A stretch of 57,152 nt of DNA. Origin: an uncultured Victivallis sp. GTDB taxonomy: Bacteria; Verrucomicrobiota; Lentisphaeria; Victivallales; Victivallaceae. The DNA lies in NCBI RefSeq assembly GCF_944391105.1, contig NZ_CALXSK010000021.1, positions 1 to 57,152 on the forward strand, given 5' to 3'. The notes beneath the pieces were generated by a model. The model did not search any database. It was given only the letters and a program-made list of their open reading frames with translations, and was not told where the DNA came from. How positions within the stretch are numbered: the first letter of the stretch is position 1; each line of letters opens with the position of its first letter. A program made the position numbers and the translations under genes. Of this stretch, positions 1 through 8,747 are shown piece by piece.

Positions 1-48
1 GTAAGTTAATCGCCATAAATTACACGCCGCAAGCAGAAACCGCGAACG

Positions 49-1044
49 TCAGCTATTTATCATACCATCTCCTTTCTCTGAAGCATTGACCAGTATCATC
101 GGAATCCGGATGTGGTGAGGGGGATCCTTGGGATCATTCAAGATCTCCAGCATGCGGCGCGCCGCCTTGCGACCGAGAGCGGCCGGATCCTGAAACAGTG
201 ACGGAATCTCATTCTGCGAAGGGGAGTGAGAGTAGGTGAACAACAGAACATCCTCCGGCACCCGGATCCCGCTGAACGCGAGAATCGAACGAACCGCCGC
301 CGCCGCGTCGTAAAAATCAACCACCAGCGCAGGCGGCCTTCTGCCCGAACGGATCAGCTGATGCGTCGCGTCGATGAAATTTGTGATGTCCGTGGTTGAA
401 ACAATGTGAACATCCTCCTCCGGAATCGGCGGAAGTCCCCGTTTCCGCAGCTCCTGCTGATACCCTTCGATCCGATACGCATTGTGTTCGGAAAACATCA
501 CCCCGAACCGCGGCCGATGCTTCAGAAGATATTCGCATCCGATCCGGCAGGTCTCCGCCTCATCCGGACCGACCGTGTTGCAGATGATGCCGCCGGGGAT
601 CCCCGCTCCCGTATTGATGACAAAGGGAATTTTCGCCTCCCGGAGCGAATCGAGCAGTTCCATCGACGGCGCGTTCAAAAGAATCACCCCCGAAAGCTCC
701 TGGAGTTTCGACGGCGCCAATCCAAGCGAGGCGGCCCCGGCTGAGAGGTTGATTACCATACTCTCCGCCTCGGCCTCCTCCAGCCACGCCTCCTGTGCGG
801 CGATCTGGTTGCCGAAGAACTCCAGCGCCATCATGTTTTTCTGTTCCGGCAGAGGGCAGATCACGATTCCGACCCGTCGCCTGACGTTCCGGTTTGCGTA
901 ATACCCGAGTTCCCGCATCGCCGCCAGCACCGATTCCCGCTTGACGCGATTGATGCCGCGATAGTTGTTGATGACGCGGGAAACCGTGCTCTGCGACACG
1001 CCCGCCCGCTTGGCTATGCTGGTCGTCGTCACGTTTTTCGCCAT
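49..1044 (-). CDS. LacI-family transcriptional regulator
   Basis: 331-residue LacI/GalR-type regulator. The N-terminus (residues about 5-30) carries the LacI helix-turn-helix with the signature SIAKRAGVSQSTVSRVINNY, followed by the hinge and a periplasmic-binding-protein-like effector domain (about residues 58-325), the usual family length. The start is supported by an AGGAG ribosome site just upstream and a TATAAT box about 40 bp upstream. It is divergent from the regulator at 1321 and separated by an AT-rich 276-bp gap, so the two may share control sites. It presumably controls sugar-utilisation genes; its targets and inducer cannot be read from the sequence. Downstream (1-48) no gene is seen. 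Confidence 0.9.
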   Translation of the reverse strand: MAKNVTTTSIAKRAGVSQSTVSRVINNYRGINRVKRESVLAAMRELGYYANRNVRRRVGIVICPLPEQKNMMALEFFGNQIAAQEAWLEEAEAESMVINLSAGAASLGLAPSKLQELSGVILLNAPSMELLDSLREAKIPFVINTGAGIPGGIICNTVGPDEAETCRIGCEYLLKHRPRFGVMFSEHNAYRIEGYQQELRKRGLPPIPEEDVHIVSTTDITNFIDATHQLIRSGRRPPALVVDFYDAAAAVRSILAFSGIRVPEDVLLFTYSHSPSQNEIPSLFQDPAALGRKAARRMLEILNDPKDPPHHIRIPMILVNASEKGDGMINS

Positions 1045-1080
1045 GATTTCTCCTTTCCGGGAATTCCGTCTTCCTCTATA

Positions 1081-1109
1081 ATTATACTCAATTCCAGCGG
1101 TGAAAGCAA
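1081..1109 (-). promoter_or_regulatory. Predicted sigma70-type promoter for the minus-strand LacI gene
   Basis: On the minus strand TATAAT lies at 1086-1081 and TTGCTT at 1109-1104, with a 17-bp spacer. The start codon at 1044 follows after a short leader containing AGGAG. The -10 is consensus and the -35 is only half-conserved. Confidence 0.45.
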
Positions 1110-1241
1110 TGGTTTATGCAAAGAAAACGAATATTATTTTGAATAAATTCTTAAAAATTATTCAAACACCCCGATGTGTACTTTCGGAACGTCCAGAACT
1201 CTTTCCTCATTCATTTTTTTTGAAAAAAAACGCACCGCCTC

Positions 1242-1270
1242 TTGACATTCGAAAAATTCTGAACCATAAT
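1242..1270 (+). promoter_or_regulatory. Strong sigma70-type promoter of cassette A
   Basis: TTGACA at 1242-1247 and CATAAT at 1265-1270 are separated by exactly 17 bp. Predicted transcription start is near 1277, downstream of an ATG at 1273, so translation of the LacI gene should begin at 1321 instead. An imperfect palindrome, TGAAACGTTATCA at 1293-1305 with an AACGTT core, lies just downstream and could be an autoregulatory LacI-type operator. Confidence 0.7.
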
Positions 1271-1320
1271 TAATGCTGTGTAAACGATTCAATGAAACGT
1301 TATCAGAACGCAATGGAGTT

Positions 1321-2421
1321 ATGAAAAGCAAAGTTTCTCTGAATGATGTCGCCCGCCATGCGGGAGTTTCGATCGGAACGGCGTCGCGGGTTTTGAACGG
1401 AAATCCGAAGGTGTCCGAATCGGCCTGCCATGCGGTGCAGACCGCGATTCTGGAACTGGGGTATCAGCCTGATTCGGCGGCGCGCTCCATGCGTAAAAAA
1501 GAAGCCGAGGGGCGCAACGGTCTCTGGTCCGGCAACGTCGGGCTTGTTCTGGCCGGAATGGGCAGCTCGATGCTGCATGTGCCGCTGGTGATCGACCTGG
1601 TCGACACACTTCAATGGGAGATGACCCGGCAGGGATTTCACCTGATGGTGTCGGAACTCTCCGGAGATTCGACGCTGCCGCAGATGCTGATCGATCGCAA
1701 GGTGGAAGGGATGATCGTCTTCGGCGAGCTCTCCACCATGCAGGGGCGCTGGATCGCCGATTCGATGCCGGTGGTCGGAATCGGCAACAACTTCAGCACG
1801 CTGGGAATTCCTTCGGTGAACGTGGACAACCGGCAGTCGATTCTCAATGCCGTGAACGAACTTCACCGGGCCGGACGCAGGCGCATCGCATTCGTGAACC
1901 GGGAACCCGGTCAACTCGACTTCGCCCGACGCTACGCCGCTTATCAGGAGGCAGTACACGAATTCGGTTTGCCGGAACTCGCCGCAGTCATGCCGCAAAC
2001 CGCGCAGGTCCCGCTCAAGCAGGCCGAACAGGTTCCGCCGGACATGACCCCGTTGATCGCGCAGTTGTTTGACGGAACGGAAATTCCGGACGCTCTGCTC
2101 GTGGCGAACGACTGGCAGGCGATCGGAGTCTACCGGGCGCTGGCAAAACGCGGCCTTCGCCCCGGAACCGATCTCGCCGTCATCGGATTCGACAACGAGG
2201 TGCGGATCTGCGAATCGCTTCAGCCGCGTCTGAGTTCCATCCAGTATCCCGCCCATGAGATCGCCCGAACCGCTTTCCGGCTGCTTCAAAATGCTCTGTG
2301 TTCCCCAGACACAATCGGTGCAAGTTCGACGCTGCTGCCGGGGAAACTCGTCGAACGCGACTCCTTCCGCATGGCGAGCGATTCCGAAACCGGAACACAC
2401 CCGGGGAGAAGCACTCCATGA
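1321..2421 (+). CDS. LacI-family transcriptional regulator, first gene of cassette A
   Basis: 366 residues from the chosen start at 1321. The protein then begins [19 protein letters not shown], placing the LacI helix-turn-helix at its normal N-terminal position. A GGAG lies at 1315-1318, close to the ATG. An in-frame ATG at 1273 would add 16 residues but lies before the predicted transcription start. Residues about 60-355 form the PBP-like sensor domain. The last codons overlap, as ATGA, a possible alternative start (2418) of the downstream pseudopilin frame. It is followed by a pseudopilin and two hydrolases in the same direction, which suggests it regulates that cassette. The ligand is unknown. 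Confidence 0.9.
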   Translation: MKSKVSLNDVARHAGVSIGTASRVLNGNPKVSESACHAVQTAILELGYQPDSAARSMRKKEAEGRNGLWSGNVGLVLAGMGSSMLHVPLVIDLVDTLQWEMTRQGFHLMVSELSGDSTLPQMLIDRKVEGMIVFGELSTMQGRWIADSMPVVGIGNNFSTLGIPSVNVDNRQSILNAVNELHRAGRRRIAFVNREPGQLDFARRYAAYQEAVHEFGLPELAAVMPQTAQVPLKQAEQVPPDMTPLIAQLFDGTEIPDALLVANDWQAIGVYRALAKRGLRPGTDLAVIGFDNEVRICESLQPRLSSIQYPAHEIARTAFRLLQNALCSPDTIGASSTLLPGKLVERDSFRMASDSETGTHPGRSTP

Positions 2422-2537
2422 ATCCTGCACCCGGCAACAGTTCGACCGCGGGGCTGCCCCGTTTCGTGCAATCCACAAAAACCGCAGCAATTCATCGCAA
2501 TTGTTTTTCATCCCAAACCATCAAGGAGGAAACAGCC

Positions 2538-3281
2538 ATGAGAAAAAGTTCCGCATTCACATTGATAGAATTGCTTGTCGTAATTGCGATCATCGCGATT
2601 CTTGCCTCCATGCTGCTGCCTGCGCTGAACCAGGCACGGCAGCGGGCATTCGCCGCAAACTGCCAGGCCAATCAGCGGTCGGTCATTCAGGGATTGCTGT
2701 TCTACGCAGACGACGCCAAAGGTATCATCCCCTTCTGGAACAACTACGACAATTATACCTGGAGCATGTTCCTCGTGCGCAACAACTGGGGAGCCAGGCC
2801 AGGCGCCTTCTACGAGCTTCCGTACAAGACGATCACCTGCCCCGGCATGCCGAGACAGGTTTCCACCTACAACTCCGCCACCGGAATGTACGGAATGCTC
2901 CATCTCACCGGCGACGGCGACATGACCGCATACAACGCCAGAAAGGCGGAAATCGGCAATTTCATTCTCGGCCAATGGGGCAGCACCGGCAGCAAGTATG
3001 AATACTTTCTCACCGGGCGCATGAAAAAGCCGTCGAGCATCGGTTTGATTTTCGACAGTGTCCTCGTGACCGGCACCAATCAGGGTCTAGGATACAGTTT
3101 CGTTACGAATAAGAAACTCGACTGGGCCGGAAATCCGGCGGTCTACCGGCTGCACGGAAGTCGAGCCAACGTCGCCTTTGCGGACGGCCACGTGAGCTCG
3201 CTGGACGCACCCGGACTCGGACAGCTTGCGATCCCGATGGACGGCGTGACGGTGGACTCCGGATATGCGTGGTACAAATGA
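2538..3281 (+). CDS. Type II secretion-type pseudopilin with H-X9-DG domain
   Basis: 247 residues. The N-terminus is a short basic leader followed by [17 protein letters not shown], the class III prepilin signal and hydrophobic helix with Glu at +5. The C-terminus has [12 protein letters not shown], the H-X9-DG motif of prepilin-type processing-associated proteins. The residue before the cleavage site is Ala rather than the usual Gly. The start at 2538 has an excellent AAGGAGG (2523-2529). The frame is also open back to an ATGA overlap with the regulator at 2418, which would add 40 residues. The stop overlaps the ATG of the next hydrolase. Family members are predicted to be membrane- or surface-anchored; the cargo or role is unknown, and context suggests polysaccharide handling. 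Confidence 0.88.
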   Translation: MRKSSAFTLIELLVVIAIIAILASMLLPALNQARQRAFAANCQANQRSVIQGLLFYADDAKGIIPFWNNYDNYTWSMFLVRNNWGARPGAFYELPYKTITCPGMPRQVSTYNSATGMYGMLHLTGDGDMTAYNARKAEIGNFILGQWGSTGSKYEYFLTGRMKKPSSIGLIFDSVLVTGTNQGLGYSFVTNKKLDWAGNPAVYRLHGSRANVAFADGHVSSLDAPGLGQLAIPMDGVTVDSGYAWYK

Positions 3282-4663
3282 GACGAGTCACAGCATTCTT
3301 CATCGCGGCGGCGGCGGCATTGCTGCTGCCGGGGATCGCCGGCGGTACGGAAAAAAACGAACTGCGGGAAGATCAGTTTTACCTCGGCGCCTGCTTCCAC
3401 TTCGGCAGCAGCGCGACGGGAGATGTGGACGCCAATCTCGCGCTCTTCGAGCAGGCCGGACTCAACGCCGGACGCGATGAACGCGCATGGCAGTTCGTCG
3501 AATGGAAGAAAGGGGAGCTCCGCTACTTCAAGAACGGCCTGATCGAACGGATGGCCGCCCGGCTGCACGACCGGGGCGGATGTTTCATCAACATCCTCTG
3601 CTACGGCCACAGCGGTTACTGCGACGGCGGACGAACGCCGAAAACGCCTGAAGCGATCGAAGCATTCTGCCGCTACGCCGAATTCGTCGCAGGCGAACTC
3701 AGGGGAGTTGCAACCTTCCATCAGGTGTGGAACGAATGGGACGCCCACCCCGGCACCGACACGCTCGAAAGCCATCGCGAATATGTGAAACTTCTCGCCG
3801 CCGCCGCTCCGCGGATCCGTGCCGTCGATCCCGAAGCGAAGATCATGTCCACGAGCGCGACGATGAACTACAAACTCGAAAACCTGCTCAAGGCCGGGGC
3901 ATTGCAGTACGTCGACGCACTTTCGCTGCACCCTTATGTCAGCTGGCGCGGCCCGGGGAAAGACACGGTAGAATTCTGGTACGAACTCATGGGGAGAATG
4001 GATCAGACGATCCGCAAATACAACCATGGGAAATCGTTCCCCGTCTACATCACGGAGATCGGCTGGCCGGCCTCGATGAACGAGAAGGGATACACGGAAG
4101 CGACCCAGGCCATTTACGCCGCCCAGCTTCTCTGTTCGATCCGGACTTTCCCGTTCGTGAAAGGGCTGCTCTGGTACGATTTCCAGAACGACAACTCTCT
4201 GCCGGAAAGTCACGAGGCGAATTTCGGCCTGATCCGCGCCGATACGACGCCGAAACCGGTCTACTATGTGTTTGCCGACCTCTCCGATCTCGTGCGCAAC
4301 GGCAAGTTCTTGCGGCGGATCGACGTGGGAGACCCGAAGGTGTGGATTCTCCACTACCGGCTGCACGGCGACGACGTCTACGCGATGTGGAACTACTACC
4401 CGGACCGGAACACGGAAATCGTATTCCGGAACACCGCCCCCTCCCCTGCGCCGGTCTCCGTCCGCCACGCGGGCCGTCCGGCCGTAACCATGCAGTGGGG
4501 ACGCCGCGACTGGCTGCGGAAACAACCCCGCAAAACCAATGAACTGGCCTTCACACTGCGCGGCATGCCGCTGCTGGTTCAGGGGGATCTCTCGAAGGTG
4601 CTCCCGGCCGGTGTCGAAAGCATTCCGTTCCCGCGTGAACTGCCTCAAGTAAAACAACCCTGA
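3278..4663 (+). CDS. Secreted clan GH-A glycoside hydrolase (GH39/GH5-like)
   Basis: 461 residues from the ATG at 3278, which overlaps the pilin stop (ATGA) and indicates translational coupling. A signal peptide (about residues 1-22, RR then Ala/Leu-rich) precedes a TIM-barrel hydrolase. The candidate acid/base is Glu153 in VWNEWD and the nucleophile is Glu260 in ITEIGWP, about 107 residues apart as in clan GH-A; SLHPY near 216-220 is also typical. The exact family (GH39, GH5 or an unclassified relative) cannot be settled by eye. It is a paralogue of the next gene, sharing GACFHFGS and GLNAGRDER blocks. It likely acts in the periplasm or outside the cell on a plant or host polysaccharide. Confidence 0.75.
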   Translation: MRRVTAFFIAAAAALLLPGIAGGTEKNELREDQFYLGACFHFGSSATGDVDANLALFEQAGLNAGRDERAWQFVEWKKGELRYFKNGLIERMAARLHDRGGCFINILCYGHSGYCDGGRTPKTPEAIEAFCRYAEFVAGELRGVATFHQVWNEWDAHPGTDTLESHREYVKLLAAAAPRIRAVDPEAKIMSTSATMNYKLENLLKAGALQYVDALSLHPYVSWRGPGKDTVEFWYELMGRMDQTIRKYNHGKSFPVYITEIGWPASMNEKGYTEATQAIYAAQLLCSIRTFPFVKGLLWYDFQNDNSLPESHEANFGLIRADTTPKPVYYVFADLSDLVRNGKFLRRIDVGDPKVWILHYRLHGDDVYAMWNYYPDRNTEIVFRNTAPSPAPVSVRHAGRPAVTMQWGRRDWLRKQPRKTNELAFTLRGMPLLVQGDLSKVLPAGVESIPFPRELPQVKQP

Positions 4664-4675
4664 AAAGTTCCCGAC

Positions 4676-6628
4676 ATGAAAAAAACGATCCTCACACTGT
4701 TCGCGGGGCTGACGCTCTGCACCCTCTTCGCCGGAACGGAACCGGAGGAGTTCCTGCTCGGCGCGTGTTTCCACTTCGGCAGCGGCACGGGAGACCTCAA
4801 GGCCAACCTCGATCTCGCTTTCCAGCTCGGGCTGAACGCGGGGCGCGACGAGCGCTACTGGCACTTTGTCGAATGGGAAAAAGGCAGGTACACGTACGGG
4901 AATTTCGTGGAGGAGGCCTATACCCGGGCCGCCCGGAACGGACTGTCCATGATCTTCATCCTCGCCTACGGCAACCGCCACTACGACAACGGCAACTACC
5001 CGGTCAAACCCGAAACGGCCGAGGCCTACTGCCGCTTCGCCGAACACACCGCGCGCCACTTTGCCGGACGCGCGAAGTATTTCCAGGTCTGGAACGAGTG
5101 GGAGGGGTCGACATCGATGGCCGCACAGTACCGCGACACCGGCACGAGCGAAGCGTATGTGAAACTCCTCAAGCAGGTTTCTCCGCGCATCCGGGCGGCG
5201 GCGCCCGAGGCGAAAATCGTCGCGAACTCGATCTCCTCCGGCGACCAGTGCCTCGACTACTACCTCAAAAACGGCGTACTCGAATATGTCGATGCGCTGG
5301 CCATGCACACCTACAACTTCGCCGACGGCCCCGGACGCGACACGGTGGACGCCTTCGCCGCGCGGCTGGAAAAACTCCGCGACATGATCCGCGCCGCGAA
5401 TGGGGGAAAGGATTTTCCGCTCTTCATCACGGAGATGGGCATTCCGACCAGCACCGCTCCGCGCCTCGGGCGGACCGAGTCGCAGCAGGCCGCGCAGCTG
5501 GCCCAGATTCTGCTGGTCTGCCGGATGTTTGATTTTCTCAAGGGATTCTGGTGGTACGATTTTCAGGACGACAACATCAAACCGGAGTCGACCGAATCGA
5601 ACTTCGGGCTGATCCGTCCGGATACCACGCTCAAGGAGGCGGCCTACGTCCTCGCCGATCTGTCGCCGCTGATCCGGCGCGGACGGTTCGTCCGGCGACT
5701 CCCGCTCTCCGACAGCCGGGTCTGGCTGCTGCAGTATGAGCTCGACGGCGAAGATGTGTTCGCACTCTTTCACACACACGCGGAGGACGACATCAAAGTT
5801 GTGTTCGAAACAACGGCGGAACGTCCCGACGCGGTGACCGTCCGCCACGCCGGACGCCGCCCCGTCACGCGGCAGTGGGGTTACCGCGACTGGCTGCGCA
5901 AAGGCCAGCCGCAATGGGAAAACCGTCTGAGCGTCACGGTCCGCGATCTGCCGGTTCTGATCTGCGGCGACCTTTCGCAAGTTTCCGTCAAGGAGCTGGA
6001 ACGGCGCGATTTTCCGCGGACAATCGCCGCACCGCCCGCGCTGCCGGAACCGGAACAGTTCGTCGACGCGCTTCCCGTCGGGACGGACGGCCCCGCCACT
6101 CCGGTGACTCTTTACCGGGAAGTGAACAACGCGGGGACGCGCTGCCCCGAATTTGCGGCGGAGTTCTCCGTCCGGTACGATGCGCGCAATCTCTATCTGA
6201 CGGCGACCGTGACCGATCGGACCTTCTTCTGCGATCAGCGGATTGAAGATGCGTGGAGCTGTGACAGCATTCAGGCGGCTTTTCAATCCCGTGCGACGGG
6301 CAGTGATCCGCACGCGTGGTTCGAAGTCGACGCTGCCCTCACGGCAGAAGGAGCGGAAATTTATCCGCGGCGATTTGCGAATCCGGAGACGGCGGGGCGG
6401 AAACTGCCGCCTCCGAAAATCTCGGTTCGGGAAGGGAAAATCGTCTATGAGCTGACTGTTCCTGCGGAGTTTCTCGGGCTCGCCGACTTCCGGAGAGGCG
6501 ACCGCGTGGCGCTCTCGTTCCTGGTCAATGACAACGACGGTCGGGGGCGGCGTGGTTATCTGCACTGGGCCGACGGCATCGGCGTCACCAAGAATCCGGC
6601 CCAGTTCGGCCTCGTGAAACTGAAATAA
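4676..6628 (+). CDS. Secreted clan GH-A glycoside hydrolase with C-terminal CBM9-like domain
   Basis: 650 residues. An N-terminal signal peptide (about 1-20) is followed by a catalytic domain homologous to the preceding gene, with Glu141 in VWNEWE and Glu253 in ITEMGIP as the predicted catalytic pair. From about residue 455 an extra beta-rich module contains YDARNLYLTATVTD and an HAWFEVD segment, resembling the CBM9-like carbohydrate-binding/dehydrogenase-heme-type fold found at the end of many secreted enzymes. It starts 12 bp after the previous stop, with no strong Shine-Dalgarno. This looks like a tandem duplication in which one copy carries a binding module. Substrate unknown; cassette A ends here at a strong terminator. 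Confidence 0.75.
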   Translation: MKKTILTLFAGLTLCTLFAGTEPEEFLLGACFHFGSGTGDLKANLDLAFQLGLNAGRDERYWHFVEWEKGRYTYGNFVEEAYTRAARNGLSMIFILAYGNRHYDNGNYPVKPETAEAYCRFAEHTARHFAGRAKYFQVWNEWEGSTSMAAQYRDTGTSEAYVKLLKQVSPRIRAAAPEAKIVANSISSGDQCLDYYLKNGVLEYVDALAMHTYNFADGPGRDTVDAFAARLEKLRDMIRAANGGKDFPLFITEMGIPTSTAPRLGRTESQQAAQLAQILLVCRMFDFLKGFWWYDFQDDNIKPESTESNFGLIRPDTTLKEAAYVLADLSPLIRRGRFVRRLPLSDSRVWLLQYELDGEDVFALFHTHAEDDIKVVFETTAERPDAVTVRHAGRRPVTRQWGYRDWLRKGQPQWENRLSVTVRDLPVLICGDLSQVSVKELERRDFPRTIAAPPALPEPEQFVDALPVGTDGPATPVTLYREVNNAGTRCPEFAAEFSVRYDARNLYLTATVTDRTFFCDQRIEDAWSCDSIQAAFQSRATGSDPHAWFEVDAALTAEGAEIYPRRFANPETAGRKLPPPKISVREGKIVYELTVPAEFLGLADFRRGDRVALSFLVNDNDGRGRRGYLHWADGIGVTKNPAQFGLVKLK

Positions 6629-6663
6629 CCGGACACGCTCCGCCCTCGTGAAACATCGGCGGG

Positions 6664-6719
6664 AAACGGTGAAATGCCCATGTTGTACGTACAACATCAG
6701 GCATTTTACCGTTTTTTTT
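6664..6719 (+). terminator. Rho-independent terminator closing cassette A
   Basis: AAACGGTGAAATGCC (6664-6678) pairs with GGCATTTTACCGTTT (6700-6714), 15 bp with one G-U pair, followed by a run of eight T. The loop itself holds a perfect 18-bp palindrome (6680-6697), so the hairpin is nested. Confidence 0.85.
6680..6697. promoter_or_regulatory. AraR-like operator palindrome ATGTTGTACGTACAACAT
   Basis: A perfect 18-bp inverted repeat centred on TACGTA, 43 bp upstream of the predicted -35 of the AraR-like regulator at 6810. Its TTGTACGTACAA core is close to the operator recognised by Bacillus AraR, which has the same GntR-HTH plus LacI-type sensor architecture. Assignment as an operator is inference; the palindrome also forms the tip of the terminator hairpin. 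Confidence 0.55.
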
Positions 6720-6739
6720 CTTTTTTCCCGCTGGAAAAG

Positions 6740-6768
6740 TTGTAACAAAGCGTTTTCTTTTTCATAAT
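6740..6768 (+). promoter_or_regulatory. Predicted promoter of cassette B
   Basis: TTGTAA at 6740-6745 and CATAAT at 6763-6768 with a 17-bp spacer; predicted start near 6775, 35 nt before the regulator ATG. The CATAAT -10 matches the one in front of cassette A. Confidence 0.6.
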
Positions 6769-6809
6769 ATGAGTGGAAACCAACAGAAAACCATCAACAG
6801 CGGGGAAAG

Positions 6810-7964
6810 ATGTCCACGTTACCGAAATACCGGGAAATTTACGCCGAACTGACGCGAGTGATCGCTTCGGGAGAATTCGCCGCCGGGGAAAAACTCCCGA
6901 CGGAACAGGGTCTCGCGGAAAGGTTCGGAGTCGCGCGCCAGACAGTGCTCAAAGCGCTTGACGCACTGAAACATGAAGGAGTCATCACTTCGGAGCGGGG
7001 GCGCGGCACATTTGTTGCGATTACGCACGGCAGGCGGCGAACCGCCGAAACCCGGCAGCTGGTGTTCATCTGTTCGAATCTGGAAGACTCCATTGGTCAC
7101 CGGATCCTGCTCGGAGTCGAGAGTGCCGCGCGCCGGGCAGGATACTCGCTCGTGACCTGCAACACGCGCAACGACTCCGAACGCGAGGGGGAAGCGCTGC
7201 GCCGCGCCCGGAATACCGGCGTGGACGGGATCGTACTGATTCCCTATCTGCGACGCCCGAATACGGAACTCATCAACCGGATCGCGGAGGAGATTCCGCT
7301 GGTCTGCATCGACAACATCCCGCCCGGAGTGACGGCTCCTCTGGTGACGACCGACAATCGGCGTTCCGCGTACGAGGCGGTCAGTTACCTGATCGAATCC
7401 GGTCACCGTAGAATCGGTTTCATTCTCAGCAAATGGGAGTATGTCGAACGTTCCAGTTCGATCAGCGACCGTTATCTCGGCTATCGGCAGGCGCTGGAAG
7501 ATCACGGGATCGAATTCCGGCCGGAATACGTCACGGATCTCGGCGCGGCTCTCGCCGATTCGCGGCCGCGGGACATCGGACTGGAGCTCTACGGATATCC
7601 GGCCATGAACCGGCTGATGAACTGTCCGGAACCGCCGACCGCCGTCGTGCTGCTCTGGGATGAACTCGCGCCCGGGGCGCTTGCGGCGATCCGGGACGGC
7701 CGTCGCCGGGCGCCGGAGGATTTTTCGCTGCTCGGCTTCAATGACGACGAACTCTGCACGCTCGTGACCCCGAAACTTTCAAGCGTCCGCCAGCCCGCCG
7801 AAGAACTCGGCGAAACCGCCGTTCAAATGCTGGAAAAACAGATCCGCGGCGAGACCCCGCAACGCATCACCCGGCTGCCGAACCGGTTGATTCTGCGCGA
7901 CAGCATCACCCCGCGCCATGAAACTGAAATACACAACTCAGCAGAAGAAAGGGTTTTGTCATGA
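6810..7964 (+). CDS. AraR-like regulator (GntR DNA-binding domain fused to LacI-type sensor)
   Basis: 384 residues. Residues about 5-70 form a GntR-type winged helix ([18 protein letters not shown], then [19 protein letters not shown], ending in GRGTFV). Residues about 85-370 are a LacI/GalR periplasmic-binding-like domain, with [10 protein letters not shown], a CIDN segment and an SSVRQP block typical of LacI C-termini. This chimeric layout is that of Bacillus AraR. A TTGTACGTACAA palindrome lies upstream, and a GH51 arabinofuranosidase lies downstream in the cassette, both consistent with arabinose or arabinoside sensing, though not proof. GGGGA upstream of the ATG is a weak ribosome site. 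The stop overlaps the pilin start as ATGA. Confidence 0.85.
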   Translation: MSTLPKYREIYAELTRVIASGEFAAGEKLPTEQGLAERFGVARQTVLKALDALKHEGVITSERGRGTFVAITHGRRRTAETRQLVFICSNLEDSIGHRILLGVESAARRAGYSLVTCNTRNDSEREGEALRRARNTGVDGIVLIPYLRRPNTELINRIAEEIPLVCIDNIPPGVTAPLVTTDNRRSAYEAVSYLIESGHRRIGFILSKWEYVERSSSISDRYLGYRQALEDHGIEFRPEYVTDLGAALADSRPRDIGLELYGYPAMNRLMNCPEPPTAVVLLWDELAPGALAAIRDGRRRAPEDFSLLGFNDDELCTLVTPKLSSVRQPAEELGETAVQMLEKQIRGETPQRITRLPNRLILRDSITPRHETEIHNSAEERVLS

Positions 7965-8716
7965 GTATCTCATGTTCCTCTCGACACCATCAAAGCGAAC
8001 CGCACTGTTTCACTCTTATAGAACTCCTCGTTGTGATTGCGATCATCGCGATTCTCGCCTCGATGCTGCTGCCCGCGCTGAATCAGGCGCGCGCCCGGGC
8101 AAAATCAGCCAATTGCATCAGCAATCTCGGGCAACTCATGCGTGCCCAGATGCTCTACGCAGACAACAACCGCGATATGATTCTCAAGTGCTGGAGTCCG
8201 ATGGAATTCGAGGGTCAGGGGTGGACCACCTGGTCGCAGGTGATCTACAAGACCTACCTTCCCTACGAGATGATGCACTGTCCGGCCAATCCCAACGTGC
8301 CGAAAGAGTACAATCAATATTTCGGAGTCTACGGCATGTTCGACGCCTGCCGCGAAACCAACACCAGCGCAGACAAGACCCGGGTGCAGGAGCTGCAGGA
8401 GAACTTCGGCGACTTCTTCCGGAACGCCTCTGGCGGCAGCGCGGTCTATTTGCTCAACCGAATGAAAAATGCGTCGAGCCTCATCATTCATTGCGATTCG
8501 GTCTACGGGCCGGAGAACAAATACGGCTATCCCGCTTATCAGGTGAAGTGGAGTGACCAGATCGAATACGGCGGAGTGCATCTGATCCACAGCGAACGGG
8601 CCAATCTCGGGTTCGCGGACGGACATGCCGGAACCATGAACCGGGAAGAGCTCCATGCAAGTCCGAACAAGGTGAAATTCACCTACAGCAGCGGCATCAC
8701 TCCGTACAAGTATTGA
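7961..8716 (+). CDS. Type II secretion-type pseudopilin with H-X9-DG domain
   Basis: 251 residues, start overlapping the regulator stop (ATGA at 7961). A 16-residue leader ending in Cys precedes [17 protein letters not shown]; the -1 position is therefore Cys, not Gly. The C-terminus has [12 protein letters not shown], the H-X9-DG motif. The middle, rich in Trp, Tyr and Cys, is unlike the other two pilins in the window. Probably an inner-membrane-anchored or surface pseudopilin; its function is not established. Translational coupling to the AraR-like regulator suggests it belongs to the same substrate-specific cassette. Confidence 0.87.
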   Translation: MSISCSSRHHQSEPHCFTLIELLVVIAIIAILASMLLPALNQARARAKSANCISNLGQLMRAQMLYADNNRDMILKCWSPMEFEGQGWTTWSQVIYKTYLPYEMMHCPANPNVPKEYNQYFGVYGMFDACRETNTSADKTRVQELQENFGDFFRNASGGSAVYLLNRMKNASSLIIHCDSVYGPENKYGYPAYQVKWSDQIEYGGVHLIHSERANLGFADGHAGTMNREELHASPNKVKFTYSSGITPYKY

Positions 8717-8747
8717 GATATTCCGACAATAAACGAAAGGTTTCATC

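Noticed and set aside
3143..6748. Very long open frame (about 1200 codons) on the minus strand opposite the two clan GH-A hydrolases
   Set aside because: It is the antisense shadow of GC-rich codons; its translation is Arg/Val/Phe/Asp-rich without domains, and the plus strand has clear signal peptides and catalytic motifs.
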